Part shown: positions 12,109 to 24,764 of the stretch, one piece after another
Layout of the letters: each line of letters starts with the position of its first letter
Numbering within the stretch: position 1 is the first letter of the stretch
From: Rotaria sordida
Taxonomy: Eukaryota; Rotifera; Eurotatoria; Philodinida; Philodinidae
Assembly (NCBI GenBank): GCA_905250125.1
Contig: CAJNOL010000019.1
Location: forward strand, 1-64,000
Direction of reading: 5' to 3'
Length of the DNA stretch: 64,000 nt
The notes under the pieces: model-generated
Told to the model about the DNA's origin: nothing
Seen by the model: the letters and a program-made list of their open reading frames with translations, nothing else
The model's database searches: none
Position numbers and translations under genes: made by a program

Positions 12109-15100
12109 TTATTCTCATAGCACCTCTTAAAGAAAAAGTCAAGTTTATTTCTTTCTCTTTTATTCTTTTAGAAGATTCAAATATAATTATAATGAACAAT
12201 GTAGGTAAGCATTAATAGCACAACCATCTCACATTGTGTACACCGACTTTTCATGTTGATTGCAACTACTTGACGAGAGAAGAACTATGCTTTTTGTTTT
12301 TTTTCATTGTTCGTTAGTAAAAAAAAAAGAAAAATGAAAAGTAGACAACAGATTTTTTATTAATAAGGAAAAAAAATGTAGTTTTCTTTCTAAATTCAAT
12401 ATTTGCGTTTGTTGAATGCATAAAATAATGTTGGGAATGATCGAATGGTCAGTCGTGTGTACAAGAAAACGCCTTATTCGTTTGTATTGTATGTTTAGTG
12501 ATTGATCATTGAGTATACATATATGCATAGAATATGAGTAAGGGAAATGGGTAAGCAAATAAATGAAATGAGGAAATAGAGAGATAAGTAAATGTACATT
12601 TGAATTTTTCTTTAAAATGATCAAACATAAGTTAAATATTTCATTAATTGACATGAAATAAGTAAGTAACTATTATCAGATAATCTTTTGTTTTAAGAAT
12701 AGAAATGTCTAGATTAAAAAAAAAAACTCATATAATTTTTCATTTGATAACAGCTTGTAGTAATATTGATGTGTTTTTGTGTTATGATATCATTATTCAT
12801 TATTGTCATTTTTTTTTTCTTTTCATTAATCACCCAATTGTTCACGGTTGTTCATTCTCTCCTCCTACTGCATTCATTACCTGATTATACAATAATAATA
12901 TATAGATTATAACAAAAGAAAATTCTTCTCGCTGTGTTTCTCTATTTAATCGGCGTGAAAAATTCATCTTAAATATGTATATAACTTTTTGTATATCAAA
13001 TCAGATTATAATATAAGCCAAACGTTTTAATATATGTTGTCATATAGTAGCAACACTATTCATAAATTAAATCATATAATATACAATAGAATGAGAAAGA
13101 AAAAAAACCTATTGAACTTCGAGGACATGTATAGAACTGCTTGTGTGTGTGATCATGATCATTTTGTCAATTGCTTAAATGCCTATATTATATCTATATA
13201 TATATATATGTATATGTGTGTGAGAGTTCATACATCTATTCAAGATAGCCCTGCGGCGGCAGTGTTCCCATTATTAGATCGAACATACACATACATATTT
13301 TCAATTTTTATTGTCAATCAATAGGTTAGTAGGCACAACTATCGAGGATACAGATCATTGAACGCAAAGAGGTTGGTGATGAATTGCCTGTGATTTGCCC
13401 TATGTTATGTGTATGTGCGAAAGAACCTCTAATTGCTGGTGGTAGTTGGACTAATAGTAGTTGAGATATGAGAGAGAGAGGAAAAAGAAAAAGAGAGAGA
13501 ATGACGATTCAATGAACATCGAAGAGTGTATATATGTGTGTATGTCATTCAACTTAACACAGGAACCAAGGGTAAAGTTGTCTATTTATTTGCTTTTTTC
13601 TAGTTTTTCTTATAAAGATATGATAATGTATGACAAGTGTCATTAGATAAAGTAATATTAGTCTTTTTTTTTTCTAATGCTCTTCTTTTTTAGAAAAATC
13701 TTTAGTTCAAATTTTCTTAGATTCAATTAGTTCTTACGCAAGAGAACATCATTAAAGAGATCAACTTTTGCATTTTATATAGATTATAAATGTTAACCCT
13801 GGAGGTAAAAACTAAAAGAAAAAAAAAGAAAAAGATTTCGATTATATAAATGACCAAAGAACTAGTATTCATTGATTTTCCTGTTCTTCTTTTTTTTTTC
13901 TTTTTTTCTTTCCTCTTTTCTCTTCATATATACATGTGTTTATCGAAATAGTTGTGATCATTCTTAGCGGCAACGTCGATGGAAGAAGGTAAGAGGAATA
14001 CATATGTATACATAGAGTGGCATCTAATGATGCCTATAAGCAAAACATCAGCTTTTGTACAAAGAAATAATTTAGATGTTGATTAGGATAGTGTTAGATC
14101 TTTTTTTTTTCTGTATCTGTCCCGGAAGATGATGAGATCGTATGTACATTTTCTTATATTTTTTTTCCGTGTGTGTCGATGATGATTGCCAGACAGTCAG
14201 ACAATGAATCTTTTTATCTTAATATGTATGTATAACGTTGTTTGGACTCGTAAATCACATTTGGTCGAATACATATACACAAGAACTATTATAAGAAAAG
14301 AAGAATATGTCCCTTGAGCAGCTGGTGCTAATCAGACTTCGTTTGCGTGTATTTTCAGTTAGTTCACTGACTGGATCATTAGAGATCCATCTGCGAAATG
14401 AGCCGATCAATGAATGTTAACAGTTGAAAACGATTAATTTATTTTCTATATGCATTTGACCACGCCCGTCTGTCAATGGCAACAAACTTTCATATGATTA
14501 TTGACGATGGACATCTTGAAAAGAAATATGTCTAAGTCGATTCTCATAATTGAAAAGTGAGTGATCAATGATCTAGGTGGGTGTGTATATGCATAGAAGT
14601 GCTGTCATGACTATTGTCATTTCGTGTACGTTTTTTTTTTCTTCTATACATATATATATATTTATATATATATGCACGAATACTAAATTCAACAGCTGGA
14701 GGTTAACGATGGCACTCTACCATCATTTTTCTTCTTTGCATGTCGACATCGATGATGTTGTTGATGATGATCAGCATCTAAACATTTATCGATGACACGC
14801 ACACATTTCACATGTTTCTTTTTTTTTCTTTTTGTTTAAACTATTTGAGTGAGTACTAACAGTTGGAATTCGAACATATGTGTGAAACTTTGTTTACGGT
14901 ACAACTGACTTCCTTTATGCTTGATTACATCGTCAATCAATCTAGATTTCTTTGTTTTCCTTTTTTTTTTTTTTTTTTTGATAAAAAAGAATCATAGAGA
15001 ATTTCCGGATTTACTCAAAGAAAATGAATCATATGTGTTAAATATAAACAAAAATAAAAGCAGGTGAAAGTTGATTTGATACATATATATACAGACACAT

Positions 15101-17951
15101 ATATCTAACCATCTGCATTCTATTCATGATTATTCTATCTATTAAGAAGAAAGATCCTTTTGTCTATTCTATCCACTAAAGAGCATCATTTCCGTTATCA
15201 TGTCTCCTGTTGCGTACTTCTATCATAAAGATTATAGAGAGAATAAAAAAGGTCACGCAAACACGTAGACTAGTTCATATTTTTCAAACTGATGATGTAG
15301 TCTGAATGCATGCGTGTGATTCACAGGGGACATTCTGGTATTTTAAATAGAATGCTTTCATTATTTCGAACTATTAAAAATAAGTATTAAATGAATCTAT
15401 GATATAATCATTATTATTTTTCAATGATTAATATGATTTAATTTGGTCAAGATACTACTGACAGTTTTCTCTTGTTATTATTCTCATGTTCTAGAATATA
15501 GACAAAGTATATATTCATATATGCTAAAGTTTGTTGTCTTATTTGTGTACATATCTATTGATATACATTGGATCATTTATTTTATTCGACAGTTATGGTT
15601 TATGAGGCGGACAACAACAAACATATATATATATATATATAGAAAGATGTGTCCATATATAGATATGATAGAAAACGAGATTTATAGACTCATAAAAATG
15701 TCATTTTACCAGATAGAACTAATCATTCTTGATAAGACATTAAAGATACATCTAACAACATATTCTTTCAATCAATATGAATATAAAGATTCGATCTTCA
15801 TTTTTATATTGACGTAAGATGGTTTCATTTTGTACTGTCGCATGCCATATGATTCTTTCTTATTTTGTTATAACATCATCTTCATTATTATTGAGAAGAT
15901 TATGGCTTCTTTTTCTCTCTCTCTCTTCTTATGTCATTCACTTATGAAATAAGTTTGACAACTGGACATTCATCTAGACTATAGAAATAAAAAGAAAAGA
16001 ATTAAATTCGAATGGAATGACATAGTGGTGTGTTTTTGTTTTGTTTTGTTTCAAGAGTCTAGTTTTATCTTTTTAAACAAAATCAAATGAAAGAAGGTCA
16101 AGTGGTAACTACTGTTTGATCATTCATGATATACATGTAACTGAACATACACATCTATATGTAGATGGAAGAATCTGCAAAGTATCATCGGCTTGCATTC
16201 AATGTAGTGATCAGAGAGAATGAGTTCGAGTATTCGAAATAGCTCAAGGCTATGTGAAATCATTAGATTTTTCTTTTTTGAGTGAGAGACAGAGAAAGTT
16301 GACAATTAGCTTCTGTATTCATATATATATCGAGTATATGTCAATATTTGATACAGCGTCTCTCTTATTTTGCCTTTCGATAATGATCATATAGGGTACG
16401 ATAATCTTTCGTATTGAATAAAGTCGTCGATGGCGGCAGCACTTGTACATTTAATTTCGACATAGCAAGAGAAGGAGAGAAAAGTAAATAAGACATCGAG
16501 TATGTTTGAACAGTTTAAGGTACTCGCCGAGATGATCGAAGGAGAGAGGAAAAAAAAACGACGCTCGACCGAGTATGATCCGTGTGAAAACAATGAATAC
16601 AAGGATACCCTAGAAAAGTCAGTTTGATATAGAGATATAGAACAGCAAGGATGTGTGTGGATTATGCAATATGATATGTACATGTTTACTAAAAAAAAGA
16701 AAAAGTAAGTTCCTTCTTTTCTTCTTGAGATGAGTGAGTGAATCCCTAGATGTTAACTAAAGTGAAAAAAAAAGAAACTGATAAGATGATTGTGTCAAAA
16801 AACGCGTAAAGTAAATTGAAGGATTATATTTAATGAGAAAAAACTAAATTAAACTTTGCTTTTTTTTTTGTTCTCTTGTCTGATTATCCCAAGTGATGCA
16901 TGAACATCAACGAGTGTACTCGCACATTATAAGAATGATGATTTTTCTCTTTTTTTTTTGTTCATGAATGGTCAATAGTCATCTAGAGAATTACATTCAA
17001 CACGTCTAGTGGTGCTGACCAGTTCTTTTTTTTTTGTTTGCTTGCACTCTCTTGTCATAATTATTCAAATAGTTCATATTTCTCGGCTCAACGCGGCGAT
17101 AGATGTAACTGAACCAGTTTCTTTCTTTTTTTTTTTGTATTCGTGCCGGTTGAGACGGAAGGAAATCTGTTGTGTGACTTGACATAATTGTGATTTAGCA
17201 TTCGTTTATGCTATGTGTCATCATTTCATTTATGTTTCTCTCTACATATATATATATATTACGCTAGGACACGACAGTTTTTTTTTCTTGCTGTTAGTTG
17301 GTTGTTGAAGTATGCATTTACAATTAGCTGTTCATTCCCTTTCTTTGTGTCTGCCTGTCTGTCTGTCTGAACTTGAACATTATACTTGTCATGCGACAAC
17401 GACTACGACAAGTACTTGTCCTATTCATATTCGAATTGATTACTAGTAAATTCTTTTTTTTTCAAGTGTAGACATCGTGAAATATGAGTAGTAATAGTAC
17501 TGACTAGTAAAGTCGAAATTAAATTGACTTTCACTTGCGTCATATATTTGAAACAGAATAAGATGAAGTTTACAAACGTATGTTATTTTTTTCTTAAGCT
17601 AGATCGAGATATAGAATGCCGTTTCTTTCAATAAAATATATATATATAGATATAAACACATGATAAATTGAGGCATAGTGTCACGTCATCAATAAAGACG
17701 AAGTGTTGATCAAAATCGCACTTGCGTCATATATTGTATATTGACACTTGGTTTTTTTTTGTGTACTGTTGTATTTGAACATCGACATGCCCCCATGACA
17801 TATTAAATGGTCATTATGATGATGGTGGTTAGTCGCCGCCATCAGTAATAGTTATATGAGAATGAAAAAAAAAAAGAAAAAAAGGAAAATGAAGAGACGC
17901 TTGATACGTTAGTTGAAGCGTGAACATCGTTTTTCTTTTCTTCTTTGACAG
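7323..17951. other. Long microsatellite-rich non-coding stretch
   Basis: More than 10 kb without a gene I can support. From about 9.3 kb the texture changes to many poly-T/poly-A runs, (TA)n and (CA)n tracts and (GAT)n-like triplets, with somewhat higher GC between them than in the flanking AT-rich DNA. Tiny open segments between acceptor- and donor-like sites (13783-13804, 13968-13988, 14359-14415) keep a common frame and are discussed as a finding. The stretch could be long introns or the regulatory DNA of a gene ending near 18.9 kb. Confidence 0.45.
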
Positions 17952-18958
17952 TTTTATTCAAGACATGGATCAACATGAATTGTTACAAAAGAAAGATGAA
18001 CATGTGTTGACGATGCCACATATACACGTTCAATTTACCATACGGGCCACTAAGCACAGTATGTATACATAACCCTAGCCGTAAGGCATGTCGTTGCGCA
18101 TAGATCACATTCTTTTTTTTTTCTTTTCTCGCTACCTATTCTTCTATTTAATAAAGCCTACCTGTAGGCAGTCGGTCATCGGTCGATGGAATGCTAATTA
18201 AAAATGAATCCCTTTTGCCCACTCATTTCTTTTTCTTTTTTTTGTTTTTTTTACTGTTATCTGCTTTATTCATAGACGACTATTCTCATTATGATGTTTA
18301 TTTCTGTTAGAACAGTCGTGCACAGAATGAGCTTTGTTTTATTTTTTTGTTCTTCTTACTTATCTGTTCAATTTCAACAGCATGTTGTTTATTGTTCTCT
18401 ATAGAATCTTCTGAATGCACGGCATGTCATCGTCGTACACCTGATATTGATTTGCATATAGGACAATATTGTGTATGTCTGATTGCTGAACGATGACCTA
18501 TTACCATAAATTAACACCGAATAGAAGACGAGTATGAACACATAAACAAATATAAGTCGCACCCACGTGTGACGACAATATAGATATATATATATATATT
18601 AGAGAAATGATCAATTCATTCATTTATTATTTTTTTTTCTTATATTTGTATTATACCGCAACAAAGATAGTCTAATATTGACATCGCATAAATTCGATCA
18701 ATTGAATGCCATTGCACTTCTCTCTTTGACATGTGTCAAAAAAAAGAAGATAGAAGAAGAGTATAAGCGGCATCGGCATTCCCGCTCTAAGGTCAAACAC
18801 ATATATACACGCATATATATATATATAGATCTGTGTGCGAGTGTATTACTATCATCTCTGTTTATGTTGTAGATCTTTTGAGAAGATGTCCTTCTTGTTT
18901 ATCGAATGACAACAACAACGATAACATATATATATTAATGACAAATTTTTGTACATAG
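17952..18958 (+). CDS. Probable 3' exons of an unrecognised secreted, Cys-containing protein
   Basis: Three exons share one reading frame. Exon a (17952-18058) follows a clear pyrimidine-tract AG and ends at GTATGT; it encodes 35 residues including LTMPHIHVQFTIRATKH. Exon b (18405-18470) encodes SECTACHRRTPDIDLHIGQY and ends at GTGTAT. Exon c (18873-18958) encodes LLRRCPSC, then an Asn/Asp-rich run, and ends NFCT-stop. Phases agree across both joins. The spacing of cysteines and the G-Q-Y-Y-L-L segment across the b/c join weakly recall netrin-type (NTR) modules, but I do not claim that family. No 5' exons are established; they would lie in the long stretch upstream. An alternative reading of exon b uses the GTATGT donor two bases further on. 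The stop lies only 20 bp before the first ATG of the lectin gene. Confidence 0.4.
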
Positions 18959-18978
18959 AATCTCACCATTTTTTGACA

Positions 18979-21893
18979 ATGTTCTTTTTATTTATTCTTA
19001 TCGGTATGTATTTTATTATAGATTATCAATTCGATCTTATATATACATTTTTTTTTCTAGTTTTACCATTATTATCATATTCATCGTTATCTGATGAATG
19101 GCATTCAAAATCTCAATGTACTCAAAAAGAATTTGCTAATCATATGGATATTAATTGTAATTCTAATGAATTTATTCTAATTGGTTGGTCACATTATGGT
19201 ACAAAAAAACCTACGGGAATACGCTCATTAATAAAATCCGAACAACAACAACGGTATTATTTTACTTAAATATTGTTTTTCTTCTTTTTTTCGTTTATTA
19301 AATATTGTTAATACGATTAACAATTTTTTAGGTGTGAACCGTCTGAAAGTGATTGTATTATGGATTATACACATAAAATAGCTGAACTTTGTAATGGTGT
19401 ATCAAAATGTGAAGTTATTCTCACACAACAATTTATTCATAAATGTTCCGATGAAGCTACTTATTTATTTATATCTTATCAATGTATTAATAGTAAGTAT
19501 TAAAAGAAAAACAACAAGATTTAATTTTTCACTGTTGTAATTCAAATAGAGAAAATAATTTTCAACAAAATAAAAATCATTATCAGATTCACAAAGACAA
19601 GAACTCCAGAAAATGCAAAATCCTAGTTTTTCTACACTTAGAATTTTGATAGGGTAAATTATCCTATACAAATTTTGTTGGAAACTATTTTCTCTATTTC
19701 TAACGCTTATGGCAATGGAAAAAAAAAATTTTTTTTGATGAGTAATTTTAGTAATAAAATAAATATTATTTAGATTCAACTATTGTTGATGTATGCTCAA
19801 AACATAGTATGATATCATCAAATGGTCTTAATCTTATTAGTCCATTATTTCCTAATGAATATCCAAATAATGTTAATTGTACATGTAGAATTGAACCAGT
19901 AGAATTATATAAACAATCATTACCAATCCATATTGATGTTGAGGTATAATTAAAAAGATTGTATAGTGATTTTTTTTGTTAATAGAATTTATTTATAAAA
20001 AAAATTTGAGTATATTTTATCGAGTTTAGAATCTAAGAATGTATATCTTGATGTTTTTATTCATCTTATTTTGTTTATTTAGAGTCTTTCGTTTAATTTA
20101 CAAGATAATGATTATTTATCATCATCGAAATCATTATCTTTATCAGGCACAATTCCATTTGGTGCTTCTCTATTCAATGAAAAAAATTCACTTCGTCTTA
20201 CATTTACAACTGATGAAACATTAAGTCAATCAGGATTTTGGATTCGTTTACATGGTATTTTATATTAAATTAAAATTTCTTAATTTTCATTCTTTTTTTT
20301 CTGTTATTTTTCTAATTAAGGTTATCATCAATGTAATAATGATGAATATACACTTGGTTCGAAATGTATAAAAATCTTTCAACAAAAACAAACATGGAAT
20401 AATGCACAAGAAAAATGTTTATCAATTGGTTCACATTTAATACATTTAAATGATATTGTTCAAGAAAAAAAATTAACATATTTTCTTTTAACAAATTATG
20501 AACAACAACAACAAACATCATTTTGGATATCTGATGAAAAACAAAATTATAATAGTAAGAAATAAATAAAAACAGTAAATATAGAAAATTTTTATTTATT
20601 TTAGTTCATTCATGGTGGCCATGGCGATTATCATTAAATGAAGGCAAATGTGTTTTACGTATACAAGATGGTTGGATTAAAATACCTTGTGATGAACAAC
20701 ATGCATTTATATGTGAACGAGATATTAATCGACAATCTATACCACTTACTGTTCGTTGTGGTAATGCTCAAGCACCATTATCTTCTACTATCATTACAAC
20801 AACAACACCGCCACCACCAACAACAACAATTATCACTAGTACACGACGTCCAACTGTTTCGTTTATTCAACCTCCTATTGTACATGAAGAAATTCCATCA
20901 CCAATTTATAAACCACATGATTTTGTTCCATCAATTACACCAGAACAAAATGAAACAAAAACAAATTCAATTGATCCAAGTAGATCATATATTTAAGAAT
21001 TTGTTTTTTATTAATTAAATTTTTTTTTTTTGTAATTTTTAGATATTCTTGCAGCTATATTAGGTGGTATAGCATTAGCTATTTTTTCTATAAATATTAT
21101 TGTTTGTTATATATGTAAAAGGTATAGACAAAAGAAAAAATTTTTTTTTGTATATCAAAATACGTTTTCAACTTTTATTTTGTCTTGTCTTTATAGACGT
21201 ACACAAAAATCATTAAAATGTAAAACACCAATTGAATCTCAATCATCATTTACACATGAAGAATTACAACGTAGTCTTATGCAACATTTATATCATGAAC
21301 AAACAAATACAATATCATCAACATCAACATCATCATCAACTTCTAAACATTCACAATCAAAATCAAATGATACATCAACAACAACAACAGCTGCAGTAGC
21401 AGCAGCTAATGTTAATCTTCTTCAGTTATGTTCTCCATCACATCCAACAAATTCATCACAATCATTTATAACACGTTCAAATGCTCCTGCTACAGCATTA
21501 TGTTTTCGTAATCCACATGCTGCTATACATAGTAATAGTGATCCAGTTGATTATCATTTTTATGAAACAATACCATCAGAAAGTACAAATTATAATATAT
21601 GTACTGCACATAGCGCTTTTAAGCCTGTTATTCAATCAAATTCACATACAATACGTCCATTTCTTCCACGAACAAATATTTTTTATCATGCACCGGGCTC
21701 TACAAAACAGTCTTATGAAACAACATCATCAACTTCAGCCGTTTTAATGCCTGTATGTTGCCATCATCATCATTTATCACAGTGTTCAACAGGAACATTA
21801 AGACAACATATATCTCCACGTTTAATTCCACCGCCACCACCACCAATCACTGCAGATGAACAGACTTATATGGGTTCAGAAAGTATCGTATAA
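18979..21893 (+). CDS. SUEL lectin-CUB-C-type lectin single-pass membrane receptor
   Basis: Nine exons (18979-19003, 19061-19253, 19332-19492, 19774-19943, 20083-20254, 20321-20554, 20605-20979, 21043-21121, 21197-21893) give 701 residues with GT-AG introns in consistent phase. Order: hydrophobic signal peptide (1-16). Galactose-binding SUEL-type domain (about 29-125), with the paired cysteines and GVSKCEV ... YLFISYQC signature. CUB domain (about 130-238). C-type lectin domain (about 241-345), with the WNNAQEKC and WIKIPCDE...FICE signatures. Thr/Pro-rich stalk. One TM helix (exon 8, ILAAILGGIALAIFSINIIV). A 230-residue Ser/Thr/His-rich cytoplasmic tail ends in ESIV, a class I PDZ ligand. 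The usual EPN/QPD and WND calcium/sugar triplets are not obvious in the CTLD, so sugar binding there is uncertain. The likely role is cell-surface recognition of glycans with PDZ-scaffold coupling. The start is the first ATG in frame and gives a signal peptide. Confidence 0.88.
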
Positions 21894-22128
21894 AAAAAAT
21901 GTTTTGTTTTTTTTTTCTTTTTGTGTCAATATTACGGTGTTGTCAGATGATTTTAATAAACAAATTAAAATAACAGATCAGAATCACTCGCGAGTTGTAT
22001 TCATTTTCTTTTATAATTGTACTTTCTTTTTGTTGTTGTTTTTTTTTTTTGCTAATAATTGCTCTCTTCTTTTTTCCCCTTCTTTTGCGTTTATTCTCTA
22101 TTTTTGTTACCGGTCCCATGTCCTCTGC

Positions 22129-22134
22129 AATAAA
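22129..22134 (+). terminator. Polyadenylation signal AATAAA of the lectin gene
   Basis: A canonical AATAAA lies about 235 bp after the lectin stop codon, following a T-rich 3' untranslated stretch, at a plausible distance for cleavage near 22150. Confidence 0.5.
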
Positions 22135-22149
22135 GATTATTAATCACTC

Positions 22150-23769
22150 ATCTTCTTTCTTTGGTTTTTTTCACTAATGAATTAGTTATTTTAAAAGAAG
22201 AATTGAATTAGATTTTATTTTCGATGTGTAAATATGTAAATTAAAACTTCACGAACGCGAACATCTATTTTTAGGAGCATAGACACATTGTACAAAAAAA
22301 ACCCACAAAATCCGAGAGGGCCAATCGGACCTTGAGAATAGCGCTTCCACTAGAATCCATCGGGTTCGAAAATTTTGAACCCAATAGGCTTTAGTAGCGA
22401 TGCTAGATAGAACATTGATATTTTTCTTAATTTCTTTGAATTAAATACGCATGGAAATTGTTTTATGTTAGTAATAGAAAACTGTTCAATACGCATCAGA
22501 GTCGATAAGAATGTAGAGATGGTGACAATAGTTTGATTCTAGTAAATACATTTTTATTAAAAACCAAATAGTTTATATATCAGAATATTTGTAATTTAGT
22601 ATTATATCTAAGTAGTTCGATGGGTGTACTATTATTATTTAAAATCATTTGTGATCGGAGATCAATTTGTGCAAAAATTGATTTCGAACGTGCAATTAAT
22701 TTAGAATCTCTTTTCAAATTTTCTTCGTACATCTGTTTATTCATGCTCTTAAAAATCAGTTATTGATAAGTTTTCAATTCAAATATTCCATAATGACAAC
22801 GTCTGATAATTAGTAATAGGCAGCAAACTAGTCCAATCTCCCGATGAATGAGAATGATGGCAATTAGAATATTGTTTTGACATATCGAAAAACTTTCTAC
22901 TGACAACCATAATTATCCCTATTGATCGATAACAAATTTTACTTCTACAATAAACTTTATTCATTGTACAAAAATTAATATTCCTAATACATAAAAGAAC
23001 ATAATAAAAAACAACATGTAGTAAAAGTATCACATCATGATTATCAACAAATCATGGTAAATTATATCGACTGTAAAGATTTTGTTAGTTATTGAAAATT
23101 TCAACGAGAAATTTCAAACTCTGGCAATTTTAGATATCAATAGATGGTTCAAACATATACAAGTTCGACTAAAATTTCTCGTCTCATTTGAGTAATCAAT
23201 TCATTTTCTTAAAATCTTATATAGTATTCATTTTGAATACAAATTTTATTTACATAGAAATGTTTTTAGTACTACAAAAATGTAACACTATATTTATTAC
23301 ATCGAACAATATAAAACTTAATCAATTATCTTAAAAGTAAAGTGAATGAAATAAGTCTTGTTTATATATTAGCAATGATTAATCAATCATAAATGCAAAT
23401 TTTTATTTCGATAGTAAATATTTTATGTTTTGTAAGATAATGTTTATTTTTTGTTAGGAAAAAAAAACATTCATTAAAATGTTTTGATATTTTCAAATTT
23501 TTGCTTAGAATAATTCTATTTACAAGAAAATCATTTCTACAATGTGTTTATTTATCATTTCGATTGAATGTATCTTAAATTTCGGTATAGATATATAAAA
23601 TACTTCGTGAAAAAATATATTATAGAAGAATATAATAATATTTAAAGATCTTTCAAAAATAAAAAAAAATTCTCGACTGAAAAAAAAAGTCCTTTAATAA
23701 TATGATTCAGGAAAACTTTGACTAGATTTTTCTTTCAAATAATACATTTTATTCATTATAATTTCTTGT
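22150..23769. other. AT-rich intergenic DNA, nothing recognised
   Basis: No open frame of note and no repeat structure found. The last part is probably the 3' untranslated region of the minus-strand gene that ends at 23770. Confidence 0.45.
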
Positions 23770-24764
23770 TTAATGTCCATTTTGTGACGATAAATTTGGC
23801 CAAGCTTCATCATGGTCCGCTTGCCTTCTTATATTTTCTACTCGATTAGCCATGGTACCAAGTCGTTTTTGTATTTGATTATTTTGTTGATTAAATTGTT
23901 GACAAACTGTTGTAAGATCTTTAAAGATTGATAATAATTGATCAACATCAGTATTTTTTGAAGAAGTTTTTAATGATGATAAACGTGCATTCCATTTCTT
24001 TTCAAAGGCATTTATCATTGTTTGAAGTTCCCTAATTATACGGAATTAAAAAGAAAAGAGAAATATATCACCGAAATTTTATTTCATTGAACTTACATTT
24101 CTTGTATATCAATTAATTCCTTGACCCGTTCTTCAGTCAAGACATTTTGAGTTTGTTTAATCGAAGAATTTCGAGGTTGTTTGTTTGAAGTATTTTGGAT
24201 AGTTTCAGAAGCAGGAGATTGTTCATTTTGATTTGAATGATTGATTAATGACCAATAAGGTTGAATAGGACGCCGTTGACCATCAATAAGAATATATTTA
24301 TCATTGAGGATTTTTGTCATTAAAGAATCAGATTTAAAATCCAATCGAATAATATCAACTGGTTTGTTATCTTTATCATGAAATCGAAAAATATTTTCGA
24401 TACCTAAATAATTATGTCTCAAGTCTTGTAATAATTCTGTACATTTTTGATTCTTTGGAACTTGTAAAGCAATTAACGAACGTGTTGATGATTGAATCGA
24501 ATATTGTTGCTTACCAAAGAGAATATAATCATATTTGAGAAATTGTTGAGCAAAATCAACCGATTTTAAATCAATTCTAATTGCATCTATTAAGTTTCCA
24601 TTGTTATCTTGAAAATCAAGTCGAGAGACGTTTTTAACACCAATATATTTTTCTTTCAAAGTTTGTAATAATTTTTTTTCGTCTTCATCGGATGGAATAT
24701 GTGAGAAAACCAATGATTGTGTTGTTATTTGTGTTGATAGAGGAGACTGATGCTTCGAAGACAT
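23770..24764 (-). CDS. Protein with two tandem RRM-like repeats and a C-terminal coiled coil
   Basis: Two exons (24764-24097 and 24031-23770) joined by a 65 bp GT-AG intron give 309 residues. Two units of about 75 residues are evident. Unit 1 (about 17-91) contains KEKYIGVKNVSRLDFQDNNG and IDAIRIDLKS. Unit 2 (about 96-172) contains RHNYLGIENIFRFHDKDNKP and VDIIRLDFKS. The shared pattern L-x6-Y-h-G-h-x-N-h-x-R-h then D-x-I-R-h-D-h-K-S suggests an RRM-like alpha/beta fold, as in the ORF1 proteins of several non-LTR retrotransposons. A Ser/Gln/Asn-rich linker follows, then a predicted coiled coil (about 215-295). No zinc knuckle, endonuclease or reverse transcriptase lies nearby, and the spliced intron argues for a resident gene. 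It may be a host RNA-binding protein or a domesticated LINE ORF1. Function unknown. Confidence 0.75.
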
